NCBI RefSeq assembly: GCF_900142445.1
Contig: NZ_FRAV01000003.1
Coordinates: 124,001-188,000, forward strand
Direction: 5' to 3'
Source: Chryseobacterium polytrichastri
GTDB taxonomy: Bacteria; Bacteroidota; Bacteroidia; Flavobacteriales; Weeksellaceae
Length of the DNA: 64,000 nucleotides
Shown here: one piece after another, positions 53,299-63,399 of the stretch
How the letters are laid out: the number at the start of each line of letters is the position of its first letter
Numbering within the stretch: the first letter of the stretch is position 1
Notes under the pieces: model-generated
Told to the model about the DNA's origin: nothing
Seen by the model: only the letters and a program-made list of their open reading frames with translations
Database searches by the model: none
Translations under genes and position numbers: made by a program

Positions 53299-54360
53299 AT
53301 GAAAAAAACTTTAATATATATCATCGTAGCAGCCGTACTTGTAGGTTTAGCCGCATACAAGATTGCCGGTAATAAAGAAAAGCAAAAGACAGAAGTTGCT
53401 GAAGTTGCAAAGCAGGTTGATAAAATTAACGTAAATGTAGTAACCGTAAAAAGAGAAAATATCAATACAGATTATTCTGCAAACGGTACTTTTCTTCCAA
53501 AACAGGAAATGAATCAGTCTTCTGAAATTGCTGGACGTATTGTGAACGTTATGGTTAAGGAAGGATCACGAGTTTCTGCAGGTCAGGTCTTGGCAACGAT
53601 TAAAAAAGATGCCATTGAAGTAGATGTAGCGCAGGCTCAAAACAACCTACAGAATGCCGTTATTGATAATCAACGTTACGAAAATGCATTTAAAACAGGA
53701 GGGGTTACCAAACAACAGGTTGACAACTCAAGATTGCAGTTGAAAAATGCTCAGGCAGCTGTTAAAGCGCAAGGAGTAAGAGTAAATGATGCAAGCATCC
53801 GTGCCGGAATTAGTGGAACAATCAACAAAAAAATGGTTGAGCCTGGAACAGTAGTTTCTATTGGAACTTCCATGTTTGAGATTGTTAACATCAACAGTTT
53901 AAAATTATCTGTATTGGTGGACGAAAGCCAGATTGGAAGAATCCAGTTAGGTCAGGAAGTTCCCATTAATGTAAATGTATTGCCAGAAGATTCTTTCAGT
54001 GGAAGAATTACTTTCATTGCTCCTAAAAGTGATGCTTCTTTAAATTTCCCGGTTGAAATTGAAGTGCAGAACAAAGGAAACTTAAAGGCAGGTATGTATG
54101 CAACAGCTTTATTCAAAACCAACCACGGTGCTGAAACACAGAATATGTTGACAGTTCCTGCTGAAGCTTTTGTAAATGGAGTAAGTTCAGGACAATTATT
54201 CATTGTTGAAAACGGAACTGCTAAACTGGTTAAAGTAACGATCGGTAAAATTTACGGAGATAAAGTACAAATTTTAAGTGGTCTTAATGATGGCCAGCAA
54301 GTAATTACCAGCGGACAGATTAACCTTGATAATGGTTCAAAAATCAATATTGTAAAGTAG
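53299..54360 (+). CDS. RND efflux periplasmic adaptor (membrane fusion protein)
   Basis: 353 residues. One N-terminal membrane or signal segment (about 5-22) is present without a lipobox. The lipoyl-like half motifs (E-I-A-G-R-I-V-N-V near 75 and A-G-I-S-G-T-I near 170) flank a short coiled coil. A beta-barrel domain and a C-terminal membrane-proximal domain follow. It bridges the TolC channel and the RND pump. The next gene starts seven bases after its stop. Confidence 0.93.
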   Translation: MKKTLIYIIVAAVLVGLAAYKIAGNKEKQKTEVAEVAKQVDKINVNVVTVKRENINTDYSANGTFLPKQEMNQSSEIAGRIVNVMVKEGSRVSAGQVLATIKKDAIEVDVAQAQNNLQNAVIDNQRYENAFKTGGVTKQQVDNSRLQLKNAQAAVKAQGVRVNDASIRAGISGTINKKMVEPGTVVSIGTSMFEIVNINSLKLSVLVDESQIGRIQLGQEVPINVNVLPEDSFSGRITFIAPKSDASLNFPVEIEVQNKGNLKAGMYATALFKTNHGAETQNMLTVPAEAFVNGVSSGQLFIVENGTAKLVKVTIGKIYGDKVQILSGLNDGQQVITSGQINLDNGSKINIVK

Positions 54361-54367
54361 TACATCT

Positions 54368-57300
54368 ATGAAGTTAGCAGAAATATCGATTAAAAGACCT
54401 ACGCTAGTCATTGTATTATTTACATTGCTAACGTTAGGAGGGATCTTGAGTTATTCCATGATGGGATACGAATTGATTCCGAAATTTGAAACCAATATGG
54501 TTACGATTTCCACCATATATCCTGGAGCTTCGCCTGCTGAGGTAGAAACTTCCGTTACCCGAAAGATTGAGGATGCGGTAGGATCGTTGGAAAACGTAAA
54601 GAAAGTAGAATCTTCATCTTATGAAAGTTTATCAGTGATCATGGTTCAGTTGAACGATGGAGCTGATGTAAACTATGCTTTGAATGATGCCCAGCGTAAA
54701 GTAAATGCCATTCTCTCGGAACTTCCGACGGATGTAAAAGCGCCTTCACTGAATAAATTCTCTTTGGATGATTTACCAATCATGACGTTGAGTATTTCAA
54801 GTGATAAGCTGAACAGTAAAGCACTTTACGATCTATTAGATAAAAAAATAGAGCCTATTTTCTCTCGTGTAAATGGGGTAGCGCAAGTTGACCTTGTTGG
54901 TGGACAGGAAAGAGAGATTCAGGTGAATATTGATGAGAAAAAATTGCAGGGTTACGGACTTTCTATTAGTGAAGTTCAACAGGCAGTTCTTTCATCAAAC
55001 TTAGACTTCCCAACGGGAGCTTTGAAAACAAGAACTGAAAAATCTACCATTAGATTATCAGGAAAGTATAAATCTATTGAGGAAATGAGCAATCTTGTTA
55101 TTTCTTCAAAAAACGGAGCGCAAGTTCGTTTATCAGATGTTGCAGCAGTTTTTGATACACAGAAAGATACTGAAAAGGTAGCTCGATATAATCAGAACCC
55201 TACGATTTTATTGCAGGTTAAAAAACAGTCTGATGCCAATGCGGTTGCTGTTTCTGAAAGCATTCAGAAAACAATTGAAAGAGTGCAGACAGATTATAAA
55301 GTACAGGGAATTAAGATTAAAACAGTAGATGACAGTACCGACTTTACATTGGAAGCTGCCAACCACGTAATCTTTGACTTGTTCTTAGCCGTAATATTGG
55401 TAGCGATTGTAATGCTATTATTCCTTCACAGTATCAGAAATGCATTTATTGTAATGGTTTCAATTCCAATCTCTTTGATTGCAACGTTTATCGGAATGTA
55501 CTTAATGGGATACACGTTGAACTTAATGAGTTTACTAGGACTTTCATTGGTTGTAGGTATTCTTGTGGATGATGCGATTGTGGTATTGGAAAACATTTAC
55601 CGTCACATGGAAATGGGTAAAAGCAAGATCAGAGCAGCGTATGATGGTGCTTCTGAGATTGGGTTTACCGTTTCTGCGATTACCTTGGTAATTGTGGTGG
55701 TATTCTTACCGATTGCAATGAGTTCAGGGTTGGTAGCTAATATCTTGGCACAGTTCTGCGTCACGGTAGTTATTGCAACGTTATTCTCATTATTGGCTTC
55801 ATTTACTATTATTCCTTGGTTGTCATCAAGATTTGGTAAACTAGAGCACTTAACAGGTAAAAACTGGTTCCAGAAATTTATCCTTTGGTTCGAAAGAATG
55901 ATTGATAAATTTACCCACTGGATTACAGGAATCCTTGAATGGTGTTTGAAATCAACATTAAGAAGAATCATGACGGTTATTGTAACGTTCATTATTTTGA
56001 TCTCTTCATTCATGTTGGTTGCTTTCGGATTCATTGGTGGAGAATTCTTCCCGAAAATGGACCGTGGTCAGTTCTTAGTTCAAATGGAATTGTCTAAAGA
56101 TGCAACGATTGAAAAAACAAACCAGGTTACTTTAAATGTTGAAAAATATTTAAGAGATAATAAAGATGTAGTAGACATGATCACAACAGTGGGTCAGCAG
56201 TCTTCTGGATTTGGTGGAGCGCAGGCTACTATTTATCAGTCAGAGATTCAGGTAATCTTAACAGATAAGTCTATGCGTGCTGAAAGTACAGACATCATCG
56301 CTGCAAAAATGAAGCGTGATCTTGAAGAGAAATTCACAGGCGTTGAGTTTAAAACAGCACCAATCGGATTAATGGGAGCAGATAATGCACCAATTGAAAT
56401 GGTGGTAACCGCTGCAGATAACGAAACAGCTACGAAGGAAGCAACAAGAATCTTAGAATTATTGAAAAAAGTTCCGGGATCTGTAGATGCTGAATTATCA
56501 ACAGACACAGGAAGCCCTGAAGTAAGAGTAAATATTGACCGTGATAAGATGGCTTCTTTAGGCTTAAATCTTTCAAGTGTAGGACAAACAATGCAGACTG
56601 CATTTAACGGAAACACAGACGGAAAATACAGAGCAGGAGAATATGAATATGACATCAATATCCGTTTGGCCGACAACAACAGAAAATCGATTGAAGATGT
56701 TAAAAACTTAATCTTTACAAACCCTGCAGGTGAGCAAGTTCGTTTGAGCCAGTTTGCTGCTGTGGACATGAGTTCCGGACCGAGTTTACTTCAACGTAGA
56801 GATAAATCTCCATCGGTAAAAGTATTGTCAAAAGTAGTGGGTCGTCCTGTAGGAGACGTTGCTAACGAATGGTCTGCTCAGTTTATGAACAGCGACAAAA
56901 AACCAGCCGGTGTAAACTATATGTGGGGTGGTGATATGGAAAATCAGGAAGAAGGTTTCGGTACGTTAGGTATTGCTTTATTGGCAGCGATCGTATTGGT
57001 ATATCTGGTAATGGTTTCATTATATGACTCATTTGTATATCCATTTGTTGTATTGTTCTCCATTCCGTTGGCGATGATCGGGGTAATGGTAATCCTTGCC
57101 TTAACAGCCAATTCATTGAACATCTTTACGATGTTGGGGATGATCATGTTGATTGGTTTGGTTGCAAAGAACGCGATCTTGATTGTCGACTTTACGAATG
57201 CGAGAAAAGCGGCGGGAGCAAATACACATGACGCCTTAGTTCAGGCTAACCACGCACGTCTTCGTCCGATCTTAATGACAACGATTGCGATGATCTTCGG

Positions 57301-57553
57301 GATGTTACCAATTGCCTTGGCAAGTGGAGCAGGAGCGGAGATGAACAAAGGATTGGCTTGGGTAATCATCGGAGGTTTAACGTCATCATTATTCCTTACC
57401 TTGATTATTGTACCGGTAGTATATTCAATCTTTGATTCTATCCTAAGACGTATGAAAAAAGGAGAAGTAATAGACTATGAAGCTGAAATTAAAGCGGATT
57501 ATGAACATAAAGAACTAAGTGAAGACGGTTACACCCCGAAACACGTAGATTAA
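54368..57553 (+). CDS. RND multidrug efflux permease (HAE1/AcrB type)
   Basis: 1061 residues, full length, 12 membrane helices in the 1+5 and 1+5 arrangement with two large periplasmic loops. The proton-relay residues are present: V-D-D-A-I-V-V (aspartates near 401) and L-V-A-K-N-A-I-L (lysine near 933). The start M-K-L-A-E-I-S-I-K-R-P is typical. The pump uses proton motive force to expel drugs, detergents or other toxic compounds through the adaptor and TolC. A strong terminator follows. Confidence 0.95.
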   Translation: MKLAEISIKRPTLVIVLFTLLTLGGILSYSMMGYELIPKFETNMVTISTIYPGASPAEVETSVTRKIEDAVGSLENVKKVESSSYESLSVIMVQLNDGADVNYALNDAQRKVNAILSELPTDVKAPSLNKFSLDDLPIMTLSISSDKLNSKALYDLLDKKIEPIFSRVNGVAQVDLVGGQEREIQVNIDEKKLQGYGLSISEVQQAVLSSNLDFPTGALKTRTEKSTIRLSGKYKSIEEMSNLVISSKNGAQVRLSDVAAVFDTQKDTEKVARYNQNPTILLQVKKQSDANAVAVSESIQKTIERVQTDYKVQGIKIKTVDDSTDFTLEAANHVIFDLFLAVILVAIVMLLFLHSIRNAFIVMVSIPISLIATFIGMYLMGYTLNLMSLLGLSLVVGILVDDAIVVLENIYRHMEMGKSKIRAAYDGASEIGFTVSAITLVIVVVFLPIAMSSGLVANILAQFCVTVVIATLFSLLASFTIIPWLSSRFGKLEHLTGKNWFQKFILWFERMIDKFTHWITGILEWCLKSTLRRIMTVIVTFIILISSFMLVAFGFIGGEFFPKMDRGQFLVQMELSKDATIEKTNQVTLNVEKYLRDNKDVVDMITTVGQQSSGFGGAQATIYQSEIQVILTDKSMRAESTDIIAAKMKRDLEEKFTGVEFKTAPIGLMGADNAPIEMVVTAADNETATKEATRILELLKKVPGSVDAELSTDTGSPEVRVNIDRDKMASLGLNLSSVGQTMQTAFNGNTDGKYRAGEYEYDINIRLADNNRKSIEDVKNLIFTNPAGEQVRLSQFAAVDMSSGPSLLQRRDKSPSVKVLSKVVGRPVGDVANEWSAQFMNSDKKPAGVNYMWGGDMENQEEGFGTLGIALLAAIVLVYLVMVSLYDSFVYPFVVLFSIPLAMIGVMVILALTANSLNIFTMLGMIMLIGLVAKNAILIVDFTNARKAAGANTHDALVQANHARLRPILMTTIAMIFGMLPIALASGAGAEMNKGLAWVIIGGLTSSLFLTLIIVPVVYSIFDSILRRMKKGEVIDYEAEIKADYEHKELSEDGYTPKHVD

Positions 57554-57574
57554 TATAACAACCTTAATTAACCG

Positions 57575-57607
57575 AAAAAGCGCATCAGAAATGATGCGCT
57601 TTTTTTG
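57575..57607 (+). terminator. Terminator of the efflux operon
   Basis: AAAGCGCATCA pairs with TGATGCGCTTT around a GAAA loop (57577-57602), followed by T. A stable GNRA-type loop on a perfect stem. Confidence 0.93.
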
Positions 57608-58190
57608 TCATTGCGATGAGTAAAATGAAGAAGCAATCTCAAACAATAATTGTTCATAAATTGGATCTATAATTATTTTGTAAGTCTTTGTTGAGATTCT
57701 TTCATCCAGCTTGTCATCCTGTAAGGATCTAAGCAAAATTATTAGAGATTAATTTGGAAAGATTCGTGTCTAGATCCCTACGGGATGACAAAGTGAGTGT
57801 GAGTTTGCTTGGTAAATATTAGTTTTAGTGGCTACAGTTTCTTAAGTCAATCAGAATCAAGCACATATAAAATCTGCGTAATCCGCCTAATTTGCGAGAG
57901 ATAAAAGAATAACTAATTATTTGTAATTCAATCTCATCGAAAAATACTTTGAAAATACTCAATCATTATTTTGTAAATCCTTGTTGAGATTCTTTCAGAA
58001 TGACAAAGCACACGCTTATTGATAACATCATCAATTTTATCGCAGATAAAATCCTTGCGCCTTAAAAACAGTGAATTAATTATAATTTGCGCCTTTGCGA
58101 TTTACCAACTAATAAAGCATTCACAGTTTCCTAAGTCAATCACAATCAATAACGCATTAAATCTGCGCAATCCGCCAAATCTGCGAGAGA
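57607..58190. repeat. Mosaic of decayed REP-like repeats
   Basis: No gene is supported. Seen are: GTCATTGCGATGAG...CTCAA (57607-57642), a relative of the repeat at 28085; a dyad GTCATCCTGTAAGGATCTA (about 57711) with TAGATCCCTACGGGATGAC (about 57771); TTGTTGAGATTCTTTCA twice (about 57690 and 57980); and a block with AATCTGCG(T/C)AATCCGCC and GCGAGAGATAAAA twice (about 57868 and 58163). Confidence 0.7.
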
Positions 58191-58236
58191 TAAAACAAAT
58201 CAACCGTCTTGTATTTTTCGTGAAATTGAAATAAAA

Positions 58237-58264
58237 AAGGCTTCCGGAATAAACCAGAAGCCTT
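58237..58264 (-). terminator. Terminator of the J-domain gene
   Basis: AAGGCTTC (58237-58244) pairs with GAAGCCTT (58257-58264), with further inner pairing. Minus-strand T run follows. Confidence 0.85.
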
Positions 58265-58286
58265 CGCTTATATTGTCTATGGAGAA

Positions 58287-58733
58287 TTAATCTGCCATCA
58301 CCTCACCAGACTTTCTGTAGATGAAGCTTCCATAAATGTGTCTTCTTGCAAAACGGCTTGGCGAATCTGCATTAATCATTTTGATATATGTATTTCTTGG
58401 AACACCGATGTATTCATACATTTTTCCGTTTAAATGCTGAACTTTCAAAACTGCTTTTTCAAGATAGAAATCCTGAATATTAGATTTTGTGATCGTTTCC
58501 GTATATTCTTCTTTATATTTTTCCTGCGTTTCTGGGTTGATGCTCACCAAAAAGTGGTAGGCTTCAATGATTGTTTTGCTTTTTTCTTCAGCTTCCAGTT
58601 TGCCAGCTTCGTCATTGATGAATTTATCAGGATGCGTATCTTTCATCGTATTCCTGTAAATTGTTTTTAATTCTTTCAATGTAACGGTTTTATCAACCCC
58701 AAGAAGCTTTCTGTGCTCACCAACTCTTTTCAT
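58287..58733 (-). CDS. J-domain protein with C-terminal KTSC domain
   Basis: 148 residues. The N-terminal ~65 residues form a J domain with the H-P-D motif at 34-36, which stimulates Hsp70 (DnaK) ATPase. The C-terminal ~60 residues (Y-I-G-V-P-R-N-T-Y-I-K-M-I-N-A, then G-S-F-I-Y-R) look like a KTSC domain, a small fold of unknown role. No DnaJ zinc-finger region is present. The gene stands alone. Confidence 0.85.
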   Translation of the reverse strand: MKRVGEHRKLLGVDKTVTLKELKTIYRNTMKDTHPDKFINDEAGKLEAEEKSKTIIEAYHFLVSINPETQEKYKEEYTETITKSNIQDFYLEKAVLKVQHLNGKMYEYIGVPRNTYIKMINADSPSRFARRHIYGSFIYRKSGEVMAD

Positions 58734-59008
58734 ATGTAGATATTTATTGATTTAAGGTCATCTATAAAATCGCCCTTCTTGTATGTTGTACAATACTTTT
58801 ATTGGAGATTCAATAAGTATGATCCTTATTTCGGGGTGCAAAATTAAGCTTTTTAATTGAAAAAGCCATAACTTATTCAGTATTAATTTATTTGGGGTGA
58901 AAGATGATTTATGAAATTGAGATCTAAAATAAGTACGATTAGACTTTAGGCTTGGAATTATATAATGAATAGTTTTCCTTAATTGAAAAAGTTATCGCAT
59001 AATAATTT

Positions 59009-60562
59009 CTAAATTAATCCATATTTTTTATATAAGTACATATGATTTTTCATATATATTAATGATTTGTCCACTTCTATTTCTTCATCTATACTATGTG
59101 CATACATAAATTTTAAAACCCCTATTTTTAGATGTATAATTTCAAATTCACTATCGAGATTTATTATCTTTTCTAAAATTTCAATAACAGTTGGAATTCT
59201 ATTAATATAGATTTCATTGTACTTATCAATTCCAAGAGGTGAAAACTTATAAGATTCAGCAATAAATAATAAACTGAAAATGTTTTCATTTCCAATTAAG
59301 CTATCACTCAGTTTTTGTTCAATATATTTTACTATTTTTTCATCACCATTATTACGTTTTATTATTTCAGCTAATATTTTGTAGTTTGGTGTTGAAGTCT
59401 CATATTCTAGTTTTTTATATATATTTGAAATGAGTTCATTTGCTTTTTGATGATTAAATTCTATTTGAAGTAATTCTTTTTGACTTTGTATTTGAGGAAT
59501 TAAATCTAATAGATAATTATTAATATATTGATGTTTTGCTTTTTCATAACTGTCTTGAGGAAAGAACGGATTAATATAGTTGGATTCAATAATGAAATCA
59601 ACAGCTTTTTTATATTCTTGTTGTTCTATGTATATTATTGAATAATATCTTTTAATTAAGGCTTTCCATACATTATAAAAAGCATTTATCTTGTCTTCAT
59701 GAATTTCATAAGATATTAAATCATCTTTTATAAATACTAATTGTTCTTCCAAATCATTAAGTATCTTTATAGTATCATCAAATAATTTTTCATCAAGAGT
59801 TTGGTCTAGAAAAATTTGGCTGTTTATGAAGAAAAATAAAAATAATGTTGATTCAATTTTTTCATCGATAGTCTTATTTTGATTTTTACTAATTTCTAAA
59901 TTAAGTTCTTCTATGTCATCAAATATTGCAATATTTCTAAATTGTTTTTTATCTAAGAATATACGAGTTCTTAGATTGAAGTCCAATAAATCTTTTTGAA
60001 TGTAAAATGAAATAGGATTTTTTGAATTAAGTTTATATTCAATAAATTTTAAATAATTTTTATAACCAATAATTATTGGAAAAAATTGTGGAATATTTAT
60101 AAGTTTAGTATCAACTATTTTAGTTCGAAATACATAGAACTTATTTTTTAATTTAAATATTTTTAAATTAATTATTTCATTTAGTTTTTCAGATTCAATA
60201 TCATTAACAATAAATTCGTTGTCTTTAATAGTGTATGTAGGATAAATTGAAAAAAAGGCATTGGATTGAAAAATGAATTTGGTAAAAGAAGTGATAAAAG
60301 CAAATAAAAATGAAATAAAATAGATTAACATTATTATTTTATAATTAATATTTTCCTTTTCAATAATAAGTGTTTTTTTACAATAATATAAAAGAACGAT
60401 TGTTAATGATGAGATTATAAGATAATACCAATTTTTTATAATTGATTTAAATAGATAAGAGATAAAACTTGTAACAAAATATGTTAATTTTTTTGGTAAA
60501 AAAACAGAAGCAAAAAATATAGCTATATATTTAAGTATCTCTAAAAGAATGTCATTTTTCAT
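59009..60562 (-). CDS. AT-rich gene for a membrane protein of unknown function
   Basis: 517 residues. Three or four hydrophobic helices at the N-terminus (about 5-25, 38-62, 75-105) are followed by ~400 residues of cytoplasmic sequence, rich in Ile, Lys, Asn and Glu. The last ~250 residues are helical with a TPR-like rhythm (Y-K-K-A-V-D-F-I-I-E-S-N-Y-I-N-P near 315). Base composition is visibly more AT-rich than the flanking genes. I recognise no family. It may be a recently acquired gene. Its only neighbour on the strand is metE, separated by a terminator. Confidence 0.7.
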   Translation of the reverse strand: MKNDILLEILKYIAIFFASVFLPKKLTYFVTSFISYLFKSIIKNWYYLIISSLTIVLLYYCKKTLIIEKENINYKIIMLIYFISFLFAFITSFTKFIFQSNAFFSIYPTYTIKDNEFIVNDIESEKLNEIINLKIFKLKNKFYVFRTKIVDTKLINIPQFFPIIIGYKNYLKFIEYKLNSKNPISFYIQKDLLDFNLRTRIFLDKKQFRNIAIFDDIEELNLEISKNQNKTIDEKIESTLFLFFFINSQIFLDQTLDEKLFDDTIKILNDLEEQLVFIKDDLISYEIHEDKINAFYNVWKALIKRYYSIIYIEQQEYKKAVDFIIESNYINPFFPQDSYEKAKHQYINNYLLDLIPQIQSQKELLQIEFNHQKANELISNIYKKLEYETSTPNYKILAEIIKRNNGDEKIVKYIEQKLSDSLIGNENIFSLLFIAESYKFSPLGIDKYNEIYINRIPTVIEILEKIINLDSEFEIIHLKIGVLKFMYAHSIDEEIEVDKSLIYMKNHMYLYKKYGLI

Positions 60563-60611
60563 GAATTATATTGTTTTTCTAAACCTACAAAATTTTATTA
60601 TAGAAAACAAA

Positions 60612-60634
60612 AACAGGAGCCCAAAAGGCTCCCG
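60612..60634 (-). terminator. metE terminator
   Basis: GGAGCC (60616-60621) and GGCTCC (60627-60632) pair around a CAAAA loop. On the minus strand a T-rich run follows. Confidence 0.85.
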
Positions 60635-60656
60635 AAAAAAATAAATATCAATAATT

Positions 60657-62972
60657 TTAAAGTGTCTCCAAAGCAAACTCCTTACTCATTTCCCGTGAAG
60701 CTTCCACCATCGCAATCAAAGCTTTCTCCGTTTCATCCCAATGACGGGTTTTCAAGCCACAGTCAGGATTTACCCAAAGTTGCTGTGCAGGAATTACGGC
60801 TTGTGCTTTTTTCAGCAATTCCACCATTTCCTCTTTGGATGGAACTCTAGGTGAGTGAATATCGTAAACGCCCGGACCAATCTCATTCGGATATTTGAAA
60901 TCTGCGAAAGCATTCAACAGTTCCATCTGACTTCTGGAGCATTCAATTGTGATCACATCAGCATCCATATCTGCGATATTTTGAATAATATCATTGAATT
61001 CAGAATAACACATGTGCGTATGAATTTGGGTAGCATCTTCCACACCGCTTGCCGAAATTCTAAAGGCTTCAACGGCCCATTTCAGATAATCTTGCCAATC
61101 AGATTTTCTTAATGGTAAACCTTCACGAATTGCCGGTTCATCAATCTGAATAATTCTGATTCCTGCTTTTTCCAAATCATTCACCTCATCACGAATCGCC
61201 AAAGCAATTTGTTTGCATGTCAATGAACGAGGTTGATCGTCACGAACGAAAGACCATTGAAGAATCGTTACAGGCCCTGTCAACATTCCCTTTACCCATT
61301 TTTGAGTTAAAGATTGAGTGTATTCCGACCAATACACCGTCATCGGATTAGGCCTGTGAACGTCTCCAAAAATCACCGGCGGTTTCACGCATCGACTTCC
61401 GTAACTCTGAACCCAACCGTTTTGCGTAAAGGCAAATCCGGACAACTGCTCCCCGAAATATTCAACCATATCGTTTCGCTCAAACTCTCCGTGAACTAAG
61501 ACATCAATTCCGATTTCTTCCTGCCAACGGATGGTTCTTTCGGTTTCCTGTTTCAGTAAATTGTCGTATTGTTCAGCGTTCAATTCGCCTTTTTTGAATT
61601 TTGATCTCCAGGTTCTTACTTCTTTTGTTTGTGGAAATGAACCAATAGTTGTTGTCGGAAATAAAGGAAGATCCAACACTTTTTGCTGAGTTTCCTTTCT
61701 TACATTAAATGGAGAATTTCGTTTTGCATCATCTTCAGTGGTTACTTCAACACGGTTTTTGACGTCTTGATTATGAATTAAAGGAGATGTTTTACGGTTT
61801 TCAATCGCTGTTTTATTTTCAGCTAATTGTTGTAACGTATTGTAATCCGGATTTTCTGAAGCGAGCTTTTTTAACGTAACAATTTCATATACCTTTTGTT
61901 TTGCAAAAGCTAGCCATTGCTTGATTTCAGGAGATAGAATATCTTCATTTTTCTCTGAATCGAGGTCGAAAGGAGCGTGAAGTAATGAACAAGACGGAGC
62001 TATGAAAACTCTTTCAGAACCGATTTTTTGAACGGCTTTGTTAATGAAAGTAAGAGACTGACTGAAATCATTTTTCCAGATATTTCTTCCGTCCACAATA
62101 CCTAAAGAAAGGCTTAACGAATTTGGAATGATTGATAAGACTTCATCCAATTGTTCCGGTGAACGAACCAAATCAATATGTAAAATGTCGATAGGAAGGG
62201 AAGTTGCCAAAGCAAGATTATCTTTTAATCCATCAAAATAAGTAGCTACAATGAATTTTAGATTAGGAAATTGCTTTCTGATCTCTGCATAAATAAATTG
62301 ATACGTTTCTTTTGCTTTTTCAGTTAAGTCTAATGCTAAAAACGGTTCATCAAACTGAATATATTCTGCACCATGATTTTCGAGTTCCTTTAAAATTTGA
62401 ATATAAACCGGAATTAAGTTTTGCGCTAAATCTAATTTGTCAAAGCCTTCTTCTTTTTCTTTTCCCAACAACAAATAGGTCAACAAACCAATAATTACAG
62501 GTTTTGCGTTGATTCCTGCTTGTTTTGCACTGATGAATTCCTGGATGATTTTATTGGAGAATAATTTGAATTCCTGATTTTTCTGAAATTCAGGGACAAT
62601 ATAATGGTAGTTGGTATCAAACCATTTGGTCATTTCCATGGCAGTAATGTCCAAGCCATCTTTCTGGAAACCTCTTGCCATTGCAAAATAAAGATCGAGT
62701 TCAGATTTCTTGAAAGCTATTTCCTGATAGCGCTCTGGAATGGCTCCGACGGTCAATGTCATATCCAACACCTGATCGTAATATGAAAAATCATTACATG
62801 GAATAAGATCGATCCCTGCTTCCTGTTGTAATTTCCAATTTTGGTGAGAGATTGTGTTACCTACTTCCAATAATTCGTTTAATGAAATCTTGTCAGACCA
62901 ATAATTTTCACAAGCTTTTTTAAGTTCTCTGTTACTACCAATTCGCGGATAGCCAAGTACGTGTGTTTGCAT
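60657..62972 (-). CDS. metE: Cobalamin-independent methionine synthase
   Basis: 771 residues, full length. The N-terminal barrel begins M-Q-T-H-V-L-G-Y-P-R-I-G. The catalytic C-terminal barrel has the zinc ligands in H-T-H-M-C (near 650) and N-P-D-C-G (near 736). It transfers methyl from 5-methyltetrahydropteroyltri-L-glutamate to homocysteine. A cobalamin riboswitch on the same strand upstream (63400-63565) fits the usual logic: when B12 is present, metE is turned down in favour of the B12-dependent MetH. An inserted repeat lies between riboswitch and gene. Confidence 0.97.
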   Translation of the reverse strand: MQTHVLGYPRIGSNRELKKACENYWSDKISLNELLEVGNTISHQNWKLQQEAGIDLIPCNDFSYYDQVLDMTLTVGAIPERYQEIAFKKSELDLYFAMARGFQKDGLDITAMEMTKWFDTNYHYIVPEFQKNQEFKLFSNKIIQEFISAKQAGINAKPVIIGLLTYLLLGKEKEEGFDKLDLAQNLIPVYIQILKELENHGAEYIQFDEPFLALDLTEKAKETYQFIYAEIRKQFPNLKFIVATYFDGLKDNLALATSLPIDILHIDLVRSPEQLDEVLSIIPNSLSLSLGIVDGRNIWKNDFSQSLTFINKAVQKIGSERVFIAPSCSLLHAPFDLDSEKNEDILSPEIKQWLAFAKQKVYEIVTLKKLASENPDYNTLQQLAENKTAIENRKTSPLIHNQDVKNRVEVTTEDDAKRNSPFNVRKETQQKVLDLPLFPTTTIGSFPQTKEVRTWRSKFKKGELNAEQYDNLLKQETERTIRWQEEIGIDVLVHGEFERNDMVEYFGEQLSGFAFTQNGWVQSYGSRCVKPPVIFGDVHRPNPMTVYWSEYTQSLTQKWVKGMLTGPVTILQWSFVRDDQPRSLTCKQIALAIRDEVNDLEKAGIRIIQIDEPAIREGLPLRKSDWQDYLKWAVEAFRISASGVEDATQIHTHMCYSEFNDIIQNIADMDADVITIECSRSQMELLNAFADFKYPNEIGPGVYDIHSPRVPSKEEMVELLKKAQAVIPAQQLWVNPDCGLKTRHWDETEKALIAMVEASREMSKEFALETL

Positions 62973-63133
62973 TTTCTTTTAAACTTTTAATTAGTAAATC
63001 ATTATTTTAAAAGTTCTTTTGAATGCTTCGCAATGTCGCAGAAGAAAAGATTTTAGGAATAGAGTAGATACATTGAGACCGTGGCTTTTCTATTTAATAA
63101 TTTGATAATCTTTTAATATGTTTTTATTTTTTT

Positions 63134-63297
63134 GACGCAAAGTTTTAATTCAATTTCAATATTATTTAAGTGAGCAAAGAAGAATCAATAAATTGATTTT
63201 AAGAAGCGGGGCTATAAAGCATAAGCTTCATCAGCGACAAAGTCGCAAATCTTTGCTCCCTAAAAATAAGAAGCTATATCAAAAAAACTTTGCGTTT
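63134..63297 (-). repeat. Solo copy of the MITE inner repeat in the metE leader
   Basis: 164 bases bounded by GACGCAAAG and CTTTGCGTT. It shares GAGCAAAG, AGCTTCATCAGCGAC(A/G)AAGTCGCA and TTTGCTC with the inner repeats at 22549 and 34390, but the GAGCCTG outer ends are absent. It is more diverged than those two copies are from each other. Confidence 0.7.
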
Positions 63298-63399
63298 AAA
63301 AATTCAATCAAGTTAAAATTAAAATTTTAAACCAAATACGTTCACAAGTATCATCTGTATGACCCAAAAGCTTCAAACCGCGAAAGCATTGTCAATTCG

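Noticed and set aside
58019..58234. 71-codon open frame
   Set aside because: It is made of the repeated AATCTGCG-type intergenic sequence and overlaps the terminator of the J-domain gene.
59009..60562. Defence-system gene
   Set aside because: Composition and isolation are suggestive, but no nuclease, NTPase, toxin or other effector motif is visible, so no such function is claimed.
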